DNA of 64,000 nucleotides from Trachythela sp. YZ-2020 (lineage: Eukaryota; Cnidaria; Anthozoa; Malacalcyonacea; Clavulariidae), in contig JADLSH010000369.1 in NCBI GenBank assembly GCA_016169945.1, positions 5,598,001 through 5,662,000 of the forward strand, read 5' to 3'. The notes beneath the pieces are model-generated. The model worked only from the letters and a program-made list of their open reading frames with translations. It was not told the origin of the DNA and did not search any database. Made by a program: the position numbers and the translations under genes. Positions within the stretch are counted from its first letter, which is position 1. Every line of letters begins with the position of its first letter. Positions 37,101-46,100 of this stretch are shown piece by piece.

Positions 37101-40100
37101 TTTAATGTCTGTTTTTAAAAGTGTTATTTGTAGTGTTTTTGATTTCTATATCCAGGTTGAAACCACCCAAATGGGATTCCGTTCTGACAAAACTCTCACT
37201 AATTCGAGTTTAAGAAAGTGTTTGGGCCAGTTGCTGTACTTGAAAAACCTAGCCAAGGTCAGTTCACCATATACGTGCGCTATTATAATATTTATTTCTA
37301 GTTAAGCAGCTGAAATCGTGCTGAAATGGCATGAATCGTGTCTTCGAAGTTTTATGTTTCACGAAATAAACATGGTTTATTGTATTTCTATATAGACGCA
37401 AAGTACAGATGGTGGCGAGAACTCAGAACTTTGTCCTGTCTGTACAAAAATATTGGGCTATCAGGTATGTATTCTTGGGTGGAAAAAAATCGTTTTTCTG
37501 GGAACCTACGTTATGAATAATTTCTTTGTATGTTTGCATGGCGGTAATATGTTTTTCTGGTTTGTGGAAGACACCATGTATACTTATATATTGCAAAGCT
37601 TTCAATCCGCAAGCGTGGATCTTCATCATTATTAGCACTGGTGAAAATCCGGGCTAATGGTTCGAAATCTTTGAGTTCAGACGTTTCCAGTACTGTGAAA
37701 AGAAGAAAACATGATTGGATGCTTAATCAAGGCACAAATCATAGGCACAGTACAAGTGCAGTACAGTTGATGCTTAATCAAGACACAGCACAGCACAGCA
37801 CAGCACAGCACAGCACAGCACAGCACAGCACAGCACAGCACAGCACAGCACAGCACAGCACAGCACAGTTGTCGATGTGTATACCCTTTTTATCATTTTT
37901 ATGTTCTTTTTCTCCATAGTGGAGTGTATTCTCGTGTGGTCATTGTCTTTGTTGTCAATGTATGTGGGTATTACTTGAACGACCTAGTATTCCTGGCAGA
38001 GCAGGTTCAAATGTTAGATGTCCTATGTGTCGAGCAAACACTATGGTGCAAGATATCTCGTATGTTAGTACCATCAGACAACTGACTGAGGAAGATAAAG
38101 ACCTAGTTGTCAAGGTAAAGAATATTTGATTACATTGATTTGTTTTTGTGTAAACACAATATCAATAATACCACCGCCCTTATTGATCTTGGTTAATCAC
38201 TTGCTTGTTTATGTTAGCTGGTATAAAAATGGTTACTGGTTTTTAGGGAAGTCATTCTAGTAAGATTGAAGCGGCTGTACGAACGTTAATGAAGATCCAG
38301 AGAACAGATCCACAGGCTAAAACTCTTGTTTTTTCTACTGTAAGAAATAGCTTCGTTGATTTCACTGTTAAGAAATACTGTACTGTGCAAAATCGTTCGT
38401 TTTGATAGTGTCGGTTTATTCCGTGCTTTGATATTGTTTTAGTGGAAAGATGTACTTGATGTTATTTCGCGTGCTCTTTCGGAAAATAACATGAAGTTCC
38501 GAAGTATCAAGAAAAGCAAGGATTACCAGGTGATAAACTACTAAATCAAGCCAACATTGACAACAAGGTTAACTTCCATCATGATCATCGTGAAATTCTA
38601 TAATACTGAAGTCATCAATATAAAGTTAAGGAAACTGTTTAAGCCTCTGACAATATATACTATGCTGCCGTTGGTCAGTTGTTAAAGGGAAACGAAAATA
38701 GTTCGTTAAACAAAGTAAATTTGCCACAACGAGACGAGGACGTCCTACGGGGTAATTCCCACTAGCCCTTGGCTAGAAACGAATAAATCTGTAAATAAAG
38801 AAAATTAAATCTGACCAGTTTGGCCCACAGTGGTGGACACATGGAAGGGGTGGGGGGGCGCGGTGGAGGGCGGCCGCCCCATTGCAAAAATTTCTAACAG
38901 CGTTGAACGATAATGAATTAACTGAGTAACCATATTGTAAAAACGTTTCTTGATCTCGAACGCCAATTTCGTTTGTTTTGACCAAAACATATTTTGAAGA
39001 CTGAACATTGCAGGAAATTCGCGAAGTATCTTCTCTTTTGTACGAAACAAGTACAAAGTCAAAGCATTCTTATTTATATGCTTTTTATATGCTTGTTTTA
39101 TCATATTTGACTTTAGTCAAGTTTAGAAGAATTCAAGACTTTTGATGATATTCCTATACTTCTAATTCCTCTTCAATCTGGTTCAAATGGCTTAAACATC
39201 ATTGAAGCAACTCATGTCATCCTAGTCGAACCATCTCTAAATCCCTCGTTGGAAAGACAGGCTGTTGGACGGATACACAGGATTGGACAAACAAAGTATG
39301 TGTATGCAATCTTTTCTGTATAGAACTGGTCCGTAAATAGTAGTGGTTTGATTAGAACTAAAATAGGTTAAGACTAGTAGTTACTATCGCAAGGAAAGTG
39401 CTGCCTTGACGCCCAAACTGCATGCAAAATTCCTCGACCAAATAGTAATATTGAACGTATTTATATTGCTAATGGCACACTGTATGTATAGATTTATTTT
39501 CTTGTCCAAACGATGAGATTACAACAGTGCGATTACAAACACTGTGATTATTGTAAATAATAATATATAAGAAGTACACATGCTAAACAAACATGTCACA
39601 ACAGTCTTTGTTCCCAATCTGTAGATATTTCATTTCATATTTATTTAGCATTTAGCTTCCATCAACTGTCCAGTGAATTGTCAAAATACATGATTATACA
39701 TGTGAGCAGGGATCCACATGACATATGTTGGAAATATTTAATTCTTTATATCGCAGATTCCATCCCATTACAGATGATGTAATATATCCATATTATTTTG
39801 TAAGTTTGTAACAACCATTTTTTTCAAGTAAATATAACATAATTTATCAACCAAATTTGGTTTTCATTTTCTGCCTCAACAGGCAGTCAATGTTACTTTG
39901 TGCCACAACTGGCTCTGCCACAATGGGCAGATCAATAATATTTTGTGCCTCACACGCTCCACAGGTTCTATCACAATGAGCTATTCCATTTAAAATCCGT
40001 AACCCCCCCCCCCTCTATTGAGGACAGGGGGGTTTTCTATAACCCTGAAGAATTCCTGACTTTCAACAGCCCACCTGAGGAATGTTGTATTTACAACACC

Positions 40101-43100
40101 TACCCCTGAAGAATTCCTGTCTTACAGCTATTACCCCTGAAGAATTTGACTGCAACCCCCTGAAGAATGCAATTTTTTACTCAACCCCTGAAGAATTCCA
40201 AGCCTAAATAGTCACACCCCTGATGAATTCCAAGGCATAATGGACCCTTTCCCGTGAAGAATTCCAGGGTCCTCCATAGGGGGGGTACGGTATTAAATGG
40301 AATAGCCCAATGGGTAGATCAATGTTTCTTTCTGCCACAATGGGCAGATCAATATTTTGTGCCTCAATGGGCTCTACCACAACAGGTAGATTGATATTTT
40401 GTGCTATGATCACAGGTACAGGCTCTATGACTACAGCTAGATCACTATTTGTCACCGTCATAGATGGGGCACAGGCGATATATTAACTGTGTCGATCACA
40501 GACCGACATATGACATATCTTGTAAGAAAGCATGTTTGAGCCCGTTGAGGCACAAAATATTATTGATCTGCCCATTGTGGCAGGGCCAGTTGTGGACAAA
40601 GTAACATTCATCCACCTGTTGAGGCAGAAAATGAAAACCAAATTTGGTTGATAAATTATGGTATATTTACTTGTTATGGTTGTGACAAACTTACAAAAAA
40701 TATGGATATATTACATCATCTTATAAGGGCCTAATGAGATGGAATTATCATCGTACATGAATTAATTAACCTCCACGGGTAGATATTATTTGTCATCGTA
40801 CATGAATTATAAACACTAACTATGGTTGGTAAGTTATCTATAGACAAATATTCTACACCAGGATCTAGGACTAATAAGCCATTACTCAGAGCTTTTAAAT
40901 ACATTTTGTCTCCTTGTATTAAGACATTATTAAATGTTGTTTTAGACCACGCGGACAATGGAATATTTCGTGCTGAAAGAAGCGCCGATAAACTCATAAA
41001 AGCATATTGCTTTCCTCTAGAATGAACACTAAACAGTTCATCGCCTTGATGAATTCGGCAGAAAGGAATAAAGCCATACTTACCTGTGTTTCTTCGGGAA
41101 ATGTTTGTAAATTTTGCAGCGCGCAATACAATATTTTCTCGCCCTCTCCCCCCATTTTAAAAATTCTCCTTGAGCTCGACTTTCTGCCCGGAAATTGCGG
41201 ACAGACAAACCTCTAAACCCAAATAATATCGAGATTTGGCATGCAAACATATATATATCGCGCGAAAGACTGGGTCGAGTGAACTCTGGCGTCAAGAATA
41301 GGGAGCTGCCTACGGCAGCAATAATGACTAGCCTGCGTAGCGGCGCTATTGGGGGAGGGCTAGGGGGGAGGCTAGTGTTGGGGTTAGGGGAGCGCGAGAA
41401 AAAGAGAGCGGTGGAAAAATGGGAGGGGCGAAAATAAATAGCGCCTGCAGGAAAGCCATATGTTTTTCCATATTTCGCGAAATTCTGAATGGCTAATCAG
41501 TCTCATCAGGTATTCAGGGTTTTCATATGGTTCCGATCAGGTCTCGAAGTGTGCAAAAATGGGGTCCTACTAAACATCGTCCCCGGACGTCCGCCAGCGT
41601 CCGCGAGCTTGTTTTCATTTGACAAACGATACTATATGCCTCCTACATGTTTAAATTTGAATATTACCGTGCTCTCGTTTAGTTCCAGCTTGAAATACAC
41701 CTTGCAAAAGCTCTTTCTTTCCTAAATATAATCCAATACTGTATACGTTCAATACAGACGAACATAATTCAAAAGATTTAAACGTGTTTATGGAATTTTA
41801 AAATGGCGATTTAGTTTGATAAACTGTCATATATACTACAACAACATTGCGAAGAAAAATGGCATTGAACCGAAATCAAAGTATCTTGGGCATATAATCT
41901 ATAAGGGCAACAATGAAAACCGCCCCCACACCAACCTGACAAAAATGGTAATTTTGATAATATTGATTATTGTTATCCAAATAGTACGACTTGTACTCAA
42001 AGTACTACATGATTTATTCTCCCCAAGAGATAAGAGCCTGGGAACGAGGTTGGATTTATACCACATGTATAGACTACAGTTTACAACATCAACCGCAAGT
42101 CACAACTGCAAATTTTCCGTTTTTTCCACGCGCATTGCGTGGGGCTGAATAACTAATCGCGCGAGGATGAGTCGAACACTCGAACTTAAGCCAAAATACA
42201 ATACTAAATTGGTACAAGTGTTATAAAAGATTAGCTTTTAGTATGTTAAGGAGTCCTATAGGCTCGCAAAACAAGCTCGCGGACGTTGGCGGACGGTGTT
42301 TAGTAGGACCGCAAAAATGGCGTCCTTTGCAGAAGGGAGTATTAACGAAGTTCTATCTAAAGTGATAAGGGATATTCAGTTAGCGACTGGCCGCTGTATT
42401 GAACAGAAGGGGGAACAAAACAAAACAGTTCGGGATCTTTTGAAAGGAAAATATGGCTGTATTACCGACGGGTTATTGCAAAAGTTTGATTTATCTAACG
42501 TTTGTACGATCGCGCGATTATCAAAGGACGCAGGTACTTTTTTCTTCGTTTATTTTATCCATACCCTCGTGTAATTTCTTCGTCTCGTTCCTATCTGGAG
42601 TTACTGTGGTTGGCAACTGCCGTTTGCTTCTCTCCCTGTCGTTTATGTTTTTCTCTTTCGCTATCGTTGAGGAAACTGCTTCGTTTACAAATTGATAGGG
42701 TTCTGCAGCGTTCCTTATCCCCCCCCCCGCAGGGTTTACAAACTCGATCTGTTAAATATTCACTTCGATTCAAATTAAAGCCAATGGCATGGACTCGCAC
42801 GCGTTCGCTAAAATCAAATTTTCACTGTCTTGTCTCTTAAATTCCTGTTGCAGAACCTGCAACTATCGTTAGCGCTTGCCTCTCGCTTTTCTTCCGGGTT
42901 TTTTTACCATTTTTTCGGCGTTTTGGACATAACATACAACACACGTGCGCTATGATTGTAGTTGTTGTGAAACCTGATCTGTCACTGGGAAAACCCTTCA
43001 ATTGCATCTAATATTTGATTGTTGTTTTTTACGGGCGCCGAATTGGGAGATATGGAAAAACAAGGATTTCCTGCAGGCGCTATTTTCGCCCCTCCCATTT

Positions 43101-46100
43101 TTCCGCCGCTCTCTTTTTCGCGCTCCCCTAACCCCAACACTAGCCTCTACCCATAGCCGTCCCCAATAGAGCCGCTACGCAGGCTAGATAAGGACCTTCG
43201 CCTGGAAGTCAGTATGATGGAGCGGAGTAAATGAGTCGGTTCGAAATTGAGGTGTATCTCTTGTATTGAAAACTGAAGTAAGATTTGAACCTCTCTTAAA
43301 TTGTAAAGTTGACAAATGCCTGAATTTTCTCTGACAAAAATATATTTATTAGAATATATATTATGTTTAGACCAACATTTATTCATCGACTGTTAATCGC
43401 GAACACAGTGGAAGAAAATATCATGAGGTTCCTGCAAGACAAAGCTGAATCTGGACTAAGGTATGTTAAATGATTCTTTTTACACTCTTACGTACTGGAA
43501 CACTTACTTAACTACTGGAAGCACAGTTCTTCACATAATCGGAGAACTGGAATCGAACCCGGTTGCAGAGATGAAAGGTACCTGAACTTTCACTGTTACA
43601 CTAACATTCCCTTAAGCCTGCATGGTTTCCATATGGTCGTAAAATTCCGTTTACGACAGGGTCGTAGAGATAGGCTTTGGGTCTATCTCCACGACAGTTA
43701 CGACCAGGGCATATTTTAAGGATTTCTAAGTGGGGGGCCATTTGTGAAAAAGGGTCCTTAATCTGAGTGCTGAAGGCGCGAGCCCTGTAGGGGTCCGGGA
43801 GAGCTTTTCCCCAGGAAAATTTTGAAATCTGAAGCTCTGAAATTGCCAATTCTGAATACTATAAGATTGAATATTTTACTTGTAATCCAATAGTATTTCA
43901 ATGTTTTAACTAAAACTTTAAAGTGCCTATGCAACGAAATTTTTGCCTGATTTTTTATTGTTTTGTTAAAAAGTACACCTCGAATGATGAAGAATGACGT
44001 TTACAGTTTATTCATATCTCATCTCATTCCCAAGTTATCGCACTTTGTACATTTTGATTTGTGACGTCACTGGTTGTGTTTGAGATAGTGGCAATAACTA
44101 GAAAGTCTGATATCTTGGTGATGATTTAGTAGAATTCAATGAAACTTGGCACACTTAGTTGGTGCACCTAAGTGACCATTTTGGGTTGTTTCTATGGTTG
44201 TCATGGCAATGCACTAGTCCCTTCTCGAGTTCTCGTGCATTTGCTATATGATCTGTCTCCAACGAAATCAAAACCAATTTCTGCAATTTGCGCTTATTAC
44301 TATAGTATGTACAGGTGTTGTGACAAGTTTAAACCCATGAAATAAGCAAACGTCCTCTGCACGAAGTTTAGAGGAGGAAATTTGGAAAAGGAAGTGAAGA
44401 GACTGGGGACTAGTGTGTTACCATGACAACCACATGACCACTCCAAAATACTCACGTGGGTGCACCCACTGAGTGTGCCAAGTTTCATTGAATTTTATTA
44501 AATTATCACTAAGATATCAGATTTTCTTGTTATTGCCACTATCTCAAGCACAACTAGTGACGTCACAAATCAAAATATACAAAGTGCGATAACTTGGGAA
44601 TGAGATGAGAATAAACTGTAAACGCCATTCTTCATCATTGGAGCTGTAATTTTTAACAAAACAATAAAAAATGAGGCAAAAATTTCGTTGCATAGGCACT
44701 TTAAAAATGTCTAACTATATAAGCCATAAAAACAATATTTCGTTACGTTAAACACAGACAAATCATTTACTCTGTAAATGACCCAATGTATAAAGGGCCC
44801 AGAGAGTGGGGGGCAAATTTTGTGTGAGTGGGGGGCCATCAAGAGGGCCTGGGGGGCCAAGTGGTCCCCCAGTATATATGTTAAAATATGCCTTGGTTAC
44901 GACAGGTTCGCGACAGTTACGACCATATGGAAACCAGGCTTTACGTCGACGCTGTCGCTGCTTCGAATGATCATGAACCTGTTGTTGGCGTTTTTTGAAC
45001 ATCTTTTGCTGCGGGCTTATGCATATTATGTAATTTGTGTCATATTTTTAAGCTGTACGTCAACACATTGCGATTTGTGCGGCCGATTTAGATGCACTTT
45101 AACGATACTTGGTAAATACGTGGTAAATGTCATCTGACGACATCATTAACTGAAGATAATGGTTTTCTAGATGGAAATTTCGAGCGAAAATTATATATGT
45201 TCATATTTTAGATATCGTAAATATTCATTAATATTCGGCAAAACCTGAAATCGAACCGACAAATCACAGTGTGTAAACGTACCTAGTACGCCTGCCACAC
45301 CACTGATCTCACACGCCTGCCACACCACTGATCTCATACGCCTGCCACACCACTGATCTCATACGCCTGCCACACCACTGATCTCACACGCCTGCCACAC
45401 CACTGATCTCATACGCCTGCCACACCACTGATCTCATACGCCTGCCACACCACTGATCTCACACGCCTGCCACACCACTGATCTCATACGCCTGCCACAC
45501 CACTGATCTCATACGCCTGCCACACCACTGATCTCATACGCCTGCCACACCACTGATCTCACACGCCTGCCACACCACTGATCTCATACGCCTGCCACAC
45601 CACTGATCTCATACGCCTGCCACACCACTGATCTCATACGCCTGCCACACCACTGATCTCATACGCCTGCCACACCACTGATCTCATACGCCTGCCACAC
45701 CACTGATCTCATACGCCTGCCACACCACTGATCTCATACGCCTGCCACACCACTGATCTCATACGCCTGCCACACCACTGATCTCATACGCCTGCCACAC
45801 CACTGATCTCATACGCCTGCCACACCACTGATCTCATACGCCTGCCACACCACTGATCTCATACGCCTGCCACACCACTGATCTCATACGCCTGCCACAC
45901 CACTGATCTCATACGCCTGCCACACCACTGATCTTATACGCCTGCCACACCGCTGATCTCATACGCCTGCCACACCACTGATCTCATACGCCTGCCACAC
46001 CACTGATCTTATACGCCTGCTACACCACTGATCTCATACGCCTGCCACACCACTGATCTCATACGCCTGCCACACCACTGATCTCATACGCCTGCCACAC

